NCBI GenBank assembly: GCA_009778535.1
Contig: WRJP01000026.1
Location: 1 to 16,217 of the forward strand
From: Propionibacteriaceae bacterium
Lineage (GTDB): Bacteria; Actinomycetota; Actinomycetes; Propionibacteriales; Propionibacteriaceae
Length of the DNA stretch: 16,217 bases
Direction: 5' to 3'
Below, piece by piece: positions 1 to 7,418 of the stretch. The position numbers and the translations under genes are program-made. The notes beneath the pieces are model-generated. The model was not told the DNA's origin and did no database searches. It saw only the letters and a list, made by a program, of their open reading frames with translations. The first letter of the stretch is position 1. Every line of letters starts with the position of its first letter.

Positions 1-45
1 TCCAGGATCGTAACAACCTCATTCATGCCAACACTATACCACCAC

Positions 46-106
46 GGGATACTTTTGACACCTGGCTTCGTCGATATTATCCTCTGGTGGGATATTTTTG
101 ACACCT
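46..106. repeat. Two direct repeats, possible insertion-sequence terminus
   Basis: The 18-bp motif GGGATAYTTTTGACACCT occurs at 46-63 and again at 89-106, differing at one base, with a 43-bp period. Each copy is preceded by a short GGTG- or CCAC-like stretch. Repeated short motifs inside the ends of a mobile element are known for IS21-like elements, so this may be the end of an element whose transposase lies to the left of the window. That assignment is inference; no transposase or target duplication is visible here. The remaining bases up to 289 hold a short inverted repeat (CAGGTG 193-198, CACCTG 204-209) and a strong but apparently unused purine-rich GGAGGAG site near 248-254. I see no gene there. 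Confidence 0.4.
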
Positions 107-358
107 TTGTCCTAGGTGGCTTAGTACCAAATAAGTAATCCATCTGACAAGGAGTTTTACTCTGCGTTGTCCTTTTCTGCATTGGCTTTCCCCAGGTGTT
201 TGTCACCTGATGCCGTACCTTGTTTTCCGAACTACTTGTATAAGGTGGGAGGAGAAACCTACAGAGATAGCAAATGGCCGGGGAGTAAGATGAAGCGACT
301 AGCATTCAACTGGATGCGAGAGTTCACCACCTGTCTTCCGGTGTGAATCTGGCTAATC

Positions 359-1183
359 ATGGGTGCTCTGGTTTCAGGGGTTGGATTGGCAGGTCTCATT
401 CGCTGCGCGCAGATGCTGATACCTGAGCGTTTGGCGAATACTCCTTTTGCCGGGGAGGTCCTCACTGAGAATGCACCTGTCGGGGCTATCACAGTGTTTC
501 TTTGTCTTGCCGGGTTCCTGGCCATGGCGATGGTTTTTCTTCCCACCTCTAGGAGGTACGCCTTCGGTTTGGCGACGGTTCTTTTGTCATCTCCCACGGT
601 TAATCCAGCGCGAGGATGGAGACCGGCTGTGTTGGGTGGGCTATGGAATCTTCTCCACTTCTTTCTGGGATTGGTTGTGTGTGCGCTCACTGTTGTCATT
701 CTCCCCATTGGTTTTGGTGCCCTGGCTCAGATGATGGGTTTGGAGCGCTCCTTGGAAGCGGTCTCCATATCGATCAGCCAAACAACAGCTTTCCTTCTTT
801 CGGTGGGTTTTTTCGGTTTTCTTATCTGTCTTCCGTACGTGGCCAACCAACTGGCACGGTGGTTGAGATTGCTGGCTCGCCACCTGATGGTGGACGAGAT
901 TGGCGATGCCGGGTCTGAGCGGGTTTATCATGCCCGCGTGAGGGTGTCGCCGAGCGGACCAAATTCTGCTGCGGTTGCGTTGTCTTCGCGTGAGCAGGAA
1001 ATCCTAGTCCGTGTAGCCGAGGGTCTTCGCAATCGTGAAATCGCTGAACGAATTTTCATCACCGGTGAAACTGTGAAATCCCACATGTCGAGCATCTTGG
1101 CAAAGCTGGGTGTGGACAACCGTACCCAAGCCGTCAGTGAGGCACTGCGTCTGGGCATCCTCGATATAGAAACCAGGGAATAG
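359..1183 (+). CDS. Membrane-embedded LuxR-type transcriptional regulator (5' end probably interrupted)
   Basis: The C-terminal part (about residues 205-268 of 274) is a LuxR/GerE helix-turn-helix: it contains LSSREQEILVRVAEG, NREIAERIFITGETVKSH and a final ILAKLGVDNRTQAVSEA. The N-terminal half has hydrophobic spans near residues 42-61, 96-120 and 140-163, so the protein is likely a membrane sensor with a cytoplasmic DNA-binding domain rather than a two-component response regulator; no receiver domain is present. The ATG at 359 has no convincing ribosome site. A better start, ATG at 290 behind GGGGAG (280-285), lies in the same frame but is cut off by a TGA at 344-346. Reading through that codon would complete a first transmembrane helix that the 359 start leaves too short. 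The gene may therefore be a pseudogene, a sequencing error or recoded. The family call is firm; the start is not. Confidence 0.75.
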   Translation: MGALVSGVGLAGLIRCAQMLIPERLANTPFAGEVLTENAPVGAITVFLCLAGFLAMAMVFLPTSRRYAFGLATVLLSSPTVNPARGWRPAVLGGLWNLLHFFLGLVVCALTVVILPIGFGALAQMMGLERSLEAVSISISQTTAFLLSVGFFGFLICLPYVANQLARWLRLLARHLMVDEIGDAGSERVYHARVRVSPSGPNSAAVALSSREQEILVRVAEGLRNREIAERIFITGETVKSHMSSILAKLGVDNRTQAVSEALRLGILDIETRE

Positions 1184-1193
1184 AGTCGTGCCC

Positions 1194-1236
1194 TCCCCCA
1201 TATGGGGGATTTTTCCATCCGTCCCCCATCCGGGGG
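1194..1236 (+). terminator. Tandem GC hairpins, terminator of the LuxR gene
   Basis: Eleven bases after the TAG stop there is a hairpin of CCCCC (1195-1199) and GGGGG (1204-1208) with an ATAT loop, closed by an extra T-A pair and followed by TTTTT (1210-1214). This is a standard intrinsic terminator. A second C5/G5 hairpin with loop ATCC follows at 1223-1236, without a clean T-run. Confidence 0.75.
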
Positions 1237-1313
1237 TGGTTCTTTCTTAGCCACAGTACAACCATGGGGGATGACGCCTCTGTCTCTGGGGTGTGGAGGA
1301 AAAGGAGATCTGG

Positions 1314-1754
1314 ATGAATAAAACCGTTGAACGGCTCATCCTCGCTGGTGGAATCACGTCGATGCTGTGGGCAGTGTTCCATGTGGTAGTCATCCCGCAA
1401 CTGGTGTCTGAGATGGCCACCGAGGCTGGCGGTCGACAAGTGGCCGGTGTGAGCGCCATGGCTGATTTCATTCTGCTGTGTAATGCCTGTTTCGTAGCCT
1501 TCTTGTTTGGTGTGGGGCTGGTTCTAGTTGTTGGCAGAAAAACAGTACGTCAGTCCATAGTCGGAAGAATGACTCTGATGATGCTCACCGCGTTTTGGCT
1601 AGTCAGACTGATCACGCCGTACTTTCTTTTACCGCAAGGTGTCACAGCACTCCAGAATTTAGGTGTCCTGGACGTCATTTTCGTACTCATGGTGGCTCTG
1701 TATCTCGTTCCCCTACTGGTGAGAAAACCAGCTGTGGCGACAACAATCACTTGA
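1314..1754 (+). CDS. Small four-helix membrane protein, function unknown
   Basis: The protein has 146 residues and is strongly hydrophobic, with predicted transmembrane spans near residues 8-30, 50-74, 85-105 and 115-136. I do not recognise a named family. I chose the ATG at 1314 because a good SD (GGAG at 1304-1307) sits 6 bases upstream; an in-frame GTG at 1293 would place that ribosome site inside the gene. It follows the LuxR-type gene on the same strand but is separated from it by a terminator, so it is probably transcribed separately. A role with the neighbouring regulator is possible from position alone. Confidence 0.7.
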   Translation: MNKTVERLILAGGITSMLWAVFHVVVIPQLVSEMATEAGGRQVAGVSAMADFILLCNACFVAFLFGVGLVLVVGRKTVRQSIVGRMTLMMLTAFWLVRLITPYFLLPQGVTALQNLGVLDVIFVLMVALYLVPLLVRKPAVATTIT

Positions 1755-1982
1755 TACCCGCGTTTGTGTATAGTAAACCGTCCGGATGACTGCTTTCTAT
1801 GCCTCATACAAAAACCCGGAAAGATGCACAGTAGATTTCTAGGAGTACACGAGTTCCGCGCCGCCGACGTCATCAGAGCCGTCCGTCCACTGGCTTTGAG
1901 GCCAAAAAAGACGTTAACTCACCCGCCCAGAGTCTGATTTACATCTGTTCCTTTGAACCGAACCTACTGCTCCGCTAGTGTG

Positions 1983-3083
1983 ATGGCCGTGATCCAACTC
2001 CTCAGTGTGACCAAGATGTACGGATCGAAGGTAGCTGTCGATGACCTGTCCGTAAGTATCAGCCCTGGCATGATAACCGGATTTCTCGGGCCGAATGGTG
2101 CCGGAAAGTCCACCACGATGCGCATGATCGTTGGGCTCGACAGGCCGAGCAGCGGCAACATAACAGTAAACGGCCAAGCATTCGTTCGTTCGATCGCGCC
2201 GATGCGGACTATCGGTGCCGTGCTCGACACCAAGGCGATACAACAAAATCGCAAAGCTCGTCGCCACCTTGAAATTCTTGCCGCTACACACCGGATTCCG
2301 GCCACCCGTATCGACGAAGTTCTTTCACTGACCGGGCTAGCAAAGGTCGCACAGCAGAAGATCAAAACCTTTTCGTTGGGCATGAACCAACGGCTAGCTA
2401 TCGCCGCCGCTTTGCTAGGTGATCCTTCCATTTTGCTTTTCGACGAGCCAATGAACGGTCTTGATCCCGAAGGCGTGGCCTGGGTGCGGTCGCTACTGCG
2501 TCATCAAGCATCGCTTGGGAAGACAGTGCTTGTGTCCAGCCACTTGATGAGTGAAATGCAGAATACCGCAGACCATTTGATTGTACTCGCCCGTGGTCGA
2601 CTGCTAGCTGCCACCCCGATGGCTGATTTCATTAAGGCCGCTTCCGGAGTTGCTTCCCGCGTCAATTCTCCCGACGCCGCTCGCATTGCAGCCGCCTTTT
2701 CCGAACCGAATGTCCAGGTGTTGACACTCGAACCTGAACTGATCGAGATCCGAGGCGTTGACGTCAAACAGATCGCCGTTCGTGCCCGCGATGAAGGGTG
2801 GACGATTTACGGACTCAACCGGGTCGAAGTGTCGCTAGAAGACGCATATCTACAGTTGACCGCCGGAGCTGTCGAATTCATTTCCGGCGAGCCAACACCA
2901 CCGATGCAAAACCCCGCTACAGTGCGAACCTGGCATGCAACCACGCCTGCCCCTGCCGCTCCCATGCCTGCCCCTGAATCTGAAAACTATCCAGATATGC
3001 CGTCGTTTGAGCCACCAGCGCAGAACCCAACCCACCAACCGCAGTCAGTTTTTCCACCCACAACTGACCAAAACAGAGGATAG
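1983..3083 (+). CDS. ABC-2 type transporter ATP-binding protein with proline-rich tail
   Basis: This is the nucleotide-binding subunit of a drug, peptide or antibiotic exporter. Numbered from the ATG at 1983 (366 residues), it shows Walker A GPNGAGKST (36-44), ABC signature SLGMNQ (131-136), Walker B ILLFDEP (150-156), a D-loop and the switch histidine in SSH (185-187). The core domain ends near residue 300, about the usual length. The last 60-65 residues are an atypical Pro/Thr/Gln-rich tail, probably disordered. The ATG at 1983 starts MAVIQLLSVTKMYG, the usual distance before the core; an in-frame TTG at 1953 is possible. Neither has a strong ribosome site. The TAG stop abuts the permease gene, so the two form an operon. 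The substrate is unknown. Confidence 0.9.
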   Translation: MAVIQLLSVTKMYGSKVAVDDLSVSISPGMITGFLGPNGAGKSTTMRMIVGLDRPSSGNITVNGQAFVRSIAPMRTIGAVLDTKAIQQNRKARRHLEILAATHRIPATRIDEVLSLTGLAKVAQQKIKTFSLGMNQRLAIAAALLGDPSILLFDEPMNGLDPEGVAWVRSLLRHQASLGKTVLVSSHLMSEMQNTADHLIVLARGRLLAATPMADFIKAASGVASRVNSPDAARIAAAFSEPNVQVLTLEPELIEIRGVDVKQIAVRARDEGWTIYGLNRVEVSLEDAYLQLTAGAVEFISGEPTPPMQNPATVRTWHATTPAPAAPMPAPESENYPDMPSFEPPAQNPTHQPQSVFPPTTDQNRG

Positions 3084-3088
3084 TGGTC

Positions 3089-4030
3089 ATGAGCACATCA
3101 CAGCCAGCGTGGCCGAGCGCAAATAGCGGGGACTCCCAACTACAGTCGCCCCAAACAGCCCCGCCTGTCTTCAACCAGCAAACCGTGGCATCACCCTCAC
3201 TCGAACCGTGGAAACTCAGTTTCGCAGGTCTATTACGCGCAGAATGGCTAAAGCTGGCTAGCATGGCATCAACTTGGGTATTAGTCAGCGTTAGTTTCGG
3301 ACTCGCTCTCTACACCACGGCTACCAGCGTACGAGCCGGCTTATTTTTCATCGATATCGTCAACTCGGAGCTGAACCGGGATCTAGGCATCAATGACCTG
3401 TCATCGTCGATGATAGGTGCCCCCATCTACTCAGGGGTTTTACTCACACTGCTTGGGATCTTGAGTATCACAAACGAGTATTCGTCCGGTATGATCCGAA
3501 CCACTCTGACCGTCACGCCATCACGCTGGCCTGCCCTGGCAGCCAAAGCAATAGTCGTTGCAACATTCGCTTTTGTGACGTCTGCCATAGCCGAATTACT
3601 GGGAGCCATATTGAGCTTCCCCGGGTTACCCGACACAGTGCGCTTCGACCTTTTCCTGCCGTCTGGACTTCGGGTGTGGCTAGGCAGCGCGTTCGTATTA
3701 GCGCTCATGGCAATGCTTGGCTTGGGTTTGGGGACTCTAATCCGAAGCACCGCCGTGGCAGTAGTCGCATACTTTGGAGTGATGCTAGTTCTGCCGCTGC
3801 TATTCCTACTAGGAACTGTCGTGGTGCAACCAGACAATAAAATCTCGAATTGGATTTTGCTGCATCTGCCTGCTGTGGCACCAATCGGGATTTACACACC
3901 TGTATTCGATAATGCGGCACCATTCCTGGACTGGCCTGCCACAACTGCTAGCACGACCATCGCCACCTTAATCTGGACTCTGCTCCCGGTTGGTTTCGGT
4001 TTCTGGTCACTGCTGAAACGCGATGCTTAA
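3089..4030 (+). CDS. ABC-2 type transporter permease
   Basis: This 313-residue membrane subunit pairs with the ATPase just upstream. Six hydrophobic spans are visible (about 61-78, 113-127, 151-175, 196-217, 222-245 and 289-308). The segment ITNEYSSGMIRTTLTVTPSR (127-146) matches the cytoplasmic coupling motif common in ABC-2 permeases of this class. The first 40 residues are Ser/Gln/Pro-rich and look unstructured, like the tail of the partner ATPase. I chose the ATG at 3089 because AGAGGA (3075-3080) lies 8 bases upstream; the GTG at 3083 is too close to that site. The gene starts 5 bases after the ATPase stop, implying translational coupling. It converges with the MerR-type gene 81 bases downstream. 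Confidence 0.88.
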   Translation: MSTSQPAWPSANSGDSQLQSPQTAPPVFNQQTVASPSLEPWKLSFAGLLRAEWLKLASMASTWVLVSVSFGLALYTTATSVRAGLFFIDIVNSELNRDLGINDLSSSMIGAPIYSGVLLTLLGILSITNEYSSGMIRTTLTVTPSRWPALAAKAIVVATFAFVTSAIAELLGAILSFPGLPDTVRFDLFLPSGLRVWLGSAFVLALMAMLGLGLGTLIRSTAVAVVAYFGVMLVLPLLFLLGTVVVQPDNKISNWILLHLPAVAPIGIYTPVFDNAAPFLDWPATTASTTIATLIWTLLPVGFGFWSLLKRDA

Positions 4031-4111
4031 CTTGTACTTTGGGACTTAAGAAGAACGACGCGCTGTTGTTCGCCTGCGGGTTCCGTGCCAGATTAGGCAG
4101 GATTTTTCTAC

Positions 4112-4933
4112 TCAGCTAGGCCGATCTGGGGAGTCGACGAGTGGGACTTGGATTTCGGTGACGTAGTCAGCTTCGTCGTCTTTGTTCCATGGCCCATCAA
4201 TGTAGCTTTCCCGGATCGAACCGCTGGGATGATGTCCGTTAGCTTCAATCCACTCATATAGCGCCGTATAGGCTGTGCCGACCGCATCGAACGAGCCGAC
4301 ATGAACAGTCGAGGCGACGGTAGTGGCAGGTAAATCCTTAAAAACATAGCCAACGCCAGCGTTACCGGCACGATCAACTTCTTGACAAATCTCAATATCA
4401 ATGTTCTGTTCGGTGAACTCCAGATCGTGGAAAGCGGCAAAGCAGTATCCCGGGTCAGGGCAGTGAAGCTGTGGGTTGTCACTTCTGATCTGCGCTCCAA
4501 CTTCACAGAACACCGTGTTTAGTGCTGCGAAATCCGGTATAACTTTTCGAGCCGAGAATACGGTCATAGCTGGAATCTTTTTGATTGTGATGTGGTATTT
4601 CATTGCGCCCTCCGATAAGACTTCGATGTAGTGGTCGAGCCTGGACAGTTGGAGAGTTAGGTCAGCATGTTTGGCAACCAATTCTTCACGGCGGCGAGCC
4701 AGCAGTGACGTTTGATCTCTACCGCTTCCCAGTTGGACGATCTCATCAATCGACAGTCCGGCTTGCCGTAAAGCGAGAATGCGTTGCAGGTCGCTGAGCT
4801 GGCTGGTTGTGTAGAGCCGGTACCCGGTCCACGGATCGATTTGGACAGGTGGCAGTAATCCGATGTCACTGTAGTAGCGCAACGTCTTAACGCTCACACG
4901 CGCAAGTTTAGAAAACTCACCAATCCGAAACAC
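4112..4933 (-). CDS. MerR-family regulator with GyrI-like effector domain
   Basis: Residues 1-70 form a MerR winged helix-turn-helix (FRIGEFSKLARVSVKTLRYY, then GLLPP and GYRLY). A dimerisation coiled coil follows around 75-108. Residues about 112-273 resemble the GyrI/BmrR-type small-molecule binding domain, for example GTAYTALYEWIEANG and RESYIDGPWN. Regulators with this layout sense hydrophobic or cationic compounds and activate efflux genes. I chose the GTG at 4933 because the family normally begins at this point (xFRIGEFSKLA) and GGAAGGA (4948-4942) lies 8 bases upstream; a TTG at 4957 would overlap that ribosome site. The gene converges with the ABC-2 exporter pair, a plausible target, but the visible operator is in front of its own gene. 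Confidence 0.88.
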   Translation of the reverse strand: MFRIGEFSKLARVSVKTLRYYSDIGLLPPVQIDPWTGYRLYTTSQLSDLQRILALRQAGLSIDEIVQLGSGRDQTSLLARRREELVAKHADLTLQLSRLDHYIEVLSEGAMKYHITIKKIPAMTVFSARKVIPDFAALNTVFCEVGAQIRSDNPQLHCPDPGYCFAAFHDLEFTEQNIDIEICQEVDRAGNAGVGYVFKDLPATTVASTVHVGSFDAVGTAYTALYEWIEANGHHPSGSIRESYIDGPWNKDDEADYVTEIQVPLVDSPDRPS

Positions 4934-4966
4934 GTGATCTATCCTTCCATTGTTCAAGCCCTATTC

Positions 4967-4997
4967 AGGATCGGCTCTCCCGTAGCAGGAGAGTCAA
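4967..4997 (-). promoter_or_regulatory. MerR-type promoter with dyad operator in a 19-bp spacer
   Basis: Reading the minus strand, a -35 box TTGACT (4997-4992) is followed by a 19-bp spacer and a weak -10 GATCCT (4972-4967). The dyad GACTCTCC ... GGAGAGCC (4995-4973) forms eight pairs, one of them G-U, around a 7-base centre. An overlong spacer carrying an inverted repeat is the hallmark of promoters that MerR-family proteins activate by untwisting DNA. It lies 34 bases upstream of the GTG start of the MerR-type gene, so I infer autoregulation. The rest of the stretch between 4998 and 5229 shows no convincing gene. Confidence 0.65.
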
Positions 4998-5229
4998 ACC
5001 CGATGCAAACCAGCACGTCGCTTCTGGTAACACAAACACCGGCCGAGGAAAACATCAGCCGTGCCGGATTTGGCATTGTTGTGGTGCCCGAGAATCCAAT
5101 CATCACGCGCGCCGCAAGATGGTGTATAGAATCGTTTCTACGCACCTCGGGTGGAAGATATTGACCAAAAACTGGGTCGATGTTCCTATTATCGACGAGG
5201 GTTGTTCTGCGAACTGAAAGGCATCTGAC

Positions 5230-6645
5230 ATGCACGATATTACCTGCCCGCAATGCGGCAAAGCATTCGCTATCGACGAAGCTGGGTATGCCGACATCGC
5301 AAGACAAGTTCGAGATGACGAGTTTGAACGCATGCTCAAGGAGCGGCTGGAACTGGCTGATCAGGCAAAGAGAACCGAACTTGAGTTGGCACAGGCGAAT
5401 GCAGCCAAAGAGTTTGGACAGCAAGTTGCTGCAAAAGATGCCGCGCTCCAAGAGCTCCAAGCCCGCCTTGACACTTCCGAAGTTACGCAGCGACTCGCAG
5501 TGAACGAAGCGCTAGCGGCCGCAGAGAAAGAGCGTGCCTTGCTGGCTACCGAACTTGTTCAAGTTAAACATGAAAAACAAACCGCAATAGAACTTGCTGA
5601 CGCCAATCTTGCCAACGAGTTACAGAAACATGCCGCAGCCAGCGAAGCCGAAATTCGGGAACTTCAGTCAAAGCTGAGCGCAGTCGAAACAGCACACAAA
5701 CTTGCTCTTATTGAATCGGTCAACGCTGTAGAAAAGGAACGCGACGACCTGCATGCCAGTTTTGATCGACTCGAACTAGAAAAACAGCTTGCTGAAAGCT
5801 CCCTTAAAGAAAAATACGAAACCCAACTGAAAGATCGTGACGATACCATTGAGCGCCTGCGTGACATGAAGACTCGACTTTCAACCAAGATGGTTGGTGA
5901 AAGTTTAGAGCAGCACTGCGAAATCGAGTTCAATCGCATCCGAGCCACTGCATTTCCCCATGCCTATTTTGAGAAGGACAATGATGCTCGCGCTGGCAGC
6001 AAAGGCGACTATATTTTCCAGGATTTTGACGATGCCGGTACAGAAATCGTCTCAATCATGTTTGAGATGAAGAACGAGAGCGATGAGACGGCAACAAAAC
6101 ACAAGAATGAGGATTTCTTGAAGGAGCTTGACAAAGATCGAACTCAGAAGGGCTGTGAATATGCGGTGCTAGTCTCGCTGCTTGAGTCCGAGAGTGATCT
6201 TTACAACGTCGGGATTGTTGACATGTCACATCGCTACCCGAAGATGTACGTCATTCGTCCGCAGTTCTTCATTCAGATGATCACATTGCTACGAAATGCC
6301 GCTACGAATGCGGTGGCCTACAAGGCAGAACTGGCACTAGTGCGGGCTCAGAATATCGATATCACAAATTTTGAGGATGAACTCGACACGTTCAAGACAG
6401 CATTTGGACGTAACTACGAGCTGGCATCGCGCCGTTTCAAGACGGCCATAGACGAGATCGATAAATCAATAGACCATCTACAAAAAACCAAGGAGGCACT
6501 ACTGGGAACTGACCGGAATCTTAGGTTGGCGAACGACAAAGCACAAGATGTCACCATCAAACGACTAACGCGACACAACCCTACGATGGCCGCGAAATTT
6601 GCTGAGTTGCCAAGAGCCAATAACGACACGCAGGAAAACCTCTGA
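5230..6645 (+). CDS. DUF2130-family coiled-coil protein with nuclease-like motif
   Basis: The 471-residue protein begins with a single zinc-knuckle-like CPQC (6-9) and then a long charged coiled coil (about 25-215, rich in Glu, Lys, Ala and Leu). The C-terminal half, starting KMVGESLEQHCEIEFNRIR and containing YFEKDNDARAGSKGDYIF, matches what I know of the DUF2130 family. Within it, GD (259-260), then IMFEMKNES with E279 and K281, resembles the D...ExK core of PD-(D/E)xK nucleases; this is inference and catalysis is not shown. The start is the ATG at 5230, with AAAGG 8 bases upstream. The cellular role of the family is unclear to me. It stands alone, divergent from the MerR-type gene and upstream of selC. 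Confidence 0.8.
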   Translation: MHDITCPQCGKAFAIDEAGYADIARQVRDDEFERMLKERLELADQAKRTELELAQANAAKEFGQQVAAKDAALQELQARLDTSEVTQRLAVNEALAAAEKERALLATELVQVKHEKQTAIELADANLANELQKHAAASEAEIRELQSKLSAVETAHKLALIESVNAVEKERDDLHASFDRLELEKQLAESSLKEKYETQLKDRDDTIERLRDMKTRLSTKMVGESLEQHCEIEFNRIRATAFPHAYFEKDNDARAGSKGDYIFQDFDDAGTEIVSIMFEMKNESDETATKHKNEDFLKELDKDRTQKGCEYAVLVSLLESESDLYNVGIVDMSHRYPKMYVIRPQFFIQMITLLRNAATNAVAYKAELALVRAQNIDITNFEDELDTFKTAFGRNYELASRRFKTAIDEIDKSIDHLQKTKEALLGTDRNLRLANDKAQDVTIKRLTRHNPTMAAKFAELPRANNDTQENL

Positions 6646-6743
6646 TGGCAATATTTGGCTCAGGCAGAAGCATCCTCGCTGATTGTCCTACTCCTACTAG
6701 TTGAGTGCTAGTCAAAGACCTGCGTATCAACTAAATGGTGTCG

Positions 6744-6771
6744 CTGAAACGCCAGCTTCAGACTATATACT
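6744..6771 (+). promoter_or_regulatory. Candidate promoter of the selenocysteine tRNA
   Basis: CTGAAA (6744-6749) and TATACT (6766-6771) are separated by 16 bases, and transcription would begin just before the tRNA at 6781. The -10 is good; the -35 is a weak match. A 6-bp inverted repeat, CGCCAG 6750-6755 with CTGGCG 6770-6775, overlaps the spacer and -10. Confidence 0.4.
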
Positions 6772-6780
6772 GGCGCGTAG

Positions 6781-6873
6781 GGAGGCGTAAGTGTTCCTGG
6801 TGGGCATCACGGTCTTCAAAACCGATGTGACTCGGTTCCCGAGTCAGGCAGGTTCGATTCCTGTCCGTCTCCG
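6781..6873 (+). tRNA. selC: Selenocysteine tRNA (tRNA-Sec, anticodon TCA)
   Basis: The 93-base gene folds with acceptor strands 6781-6788 and 6865-6872 (seven pairs including one G-U; the eighth position is T-C), a discriminator G at 6873 and no encoded CCA. The anticodon loop CTTCAAA (6814-6820) carries TCA (6816-6818), which reads UGA. The variable arm has a perfect 8-bp stem, TGACTCGG 6828-6835 with CCGAGTCA 6839-6846, and a 3-base loop. The T arm GCAGG-TTCGATT-CCTGT is canonical, with a 5-bp stem. The long acceptor, extended D arm and long variable arm together are diagnostic of bacterial tRNA-Sec. It is charged with serine and converted by SelA, then delivered by SelB; neither gene is in this window. 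No integrase or repeated tRNA 3' end is seen, so there is no sign of an island inserted here. Confidence 0.95.
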
Positions 6874-7043
6874 CTATTTTCGTTTCTGCTGAGCCAAGCC
6901 TCGTTGCCGCCAGAATCCGAAGACCTGTTTCGTTTCCGCGAAGCTGCGGGAACCGCCCCTCTTTTCTATCTCGCTATACTCATGCTTACAGAAACTGCAA
7001 AGCCGACAGCTTTTGGATGTGATCATCGCAAGGGAAAATCGAC

Positions 7044-7406
7044 ATGGAAAGCACTACCGACGACACACAGGTTGCAGTGCTCCAGGTCGCTGCGGAAGAA
7101 AGAAGTACCTCAGGTTTACCACTAATAGCGTTAGGTTTGGATTTGGTTCCTGTCGCTATTTTGTGGCTTGGGTGGTATAGGCTAAATGATAGTGGGCTAC
7201 TGGGGTCAGTGCTTCTCTTTATTGCTGCAATATCACCAATGGCGGCGATAATCATGGGGTTCGTCTACCTTAGCCGCGGAAAAAAACGAACCGGAATAGC
7301 TGGCAGGATAGTCGCAATCGCTGCGATTGCTTTGCCACTTGCGCTCGTGGCCTTTGTGCTCTTTTTCTTTATCGGTGTGGCAACCGGCATCATCTCATTG
7401 ATGTAA
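7044..7406 (+). CDS. Small membrane protein, function unknown
   Basis: The 120-residue protein has a short acidic, hydrophilic N-terminus (about 1-22) and three hydrophobic stretches near 24-44, 52-75 and 86-117. The central IMGFVYLSRGKKRTGIAGRIVAI pattern is like small DUF4190-type membrane proteins, but I cannot assign it firmly. The ATG at 7044 has AAGGGA about 9 bases upstream. A TATACT box at 6975-6980 could serve as -10, without a good -35. The downstream PstS-like gene begins 12 bases after this stop, so the two are very likely co-transcribed and may work together at the membrane. Confidence 0.72.
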   Translation: MESTTDDTQVAVLQVAAEERSTSGLPLIALGLDLVPVAILWLGWYRLNDSGLLGSVLLFIAAISPMAAIIMGFVYLSRGKKRTGIAGRIVAIAAIALPLALVAFVLFFFIGVATGIISLM

Positions 7407-7418
7407 GAATGTAAGAAG

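Noticed and set aside
4934..5164. A plus-strand frame open for 76 codons, and a longer minus-strand frame over 4954-5460
   Set aside because: Neither has a ribosome site or recognisable domain; the left end is the MerR promoter dyad, and the minus-strand frame runs antisense through the start of the DUF2130 gene.
6696..6712. Short inverted repeat ACTAG/CTAGT after the DUF2130 gene as a terminator
   Set aside because: The stem is only 5 bp and AT-rich with no following T-run; too weak to call.
6781..6900. Possible genomic island inserted at selC
   Set aside because: selC is a known integration site, but I see no integrase and no repeat of the tRNA 3' end elsewhere in the window.
6874..7125. 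Frame downstream of selC (6904-7125), considered as a gene or a selenoprotein
   Set aside because: It has no ribosome site or family resemblance, and it overlaps the better-supported small membrane protein gene at 7044.
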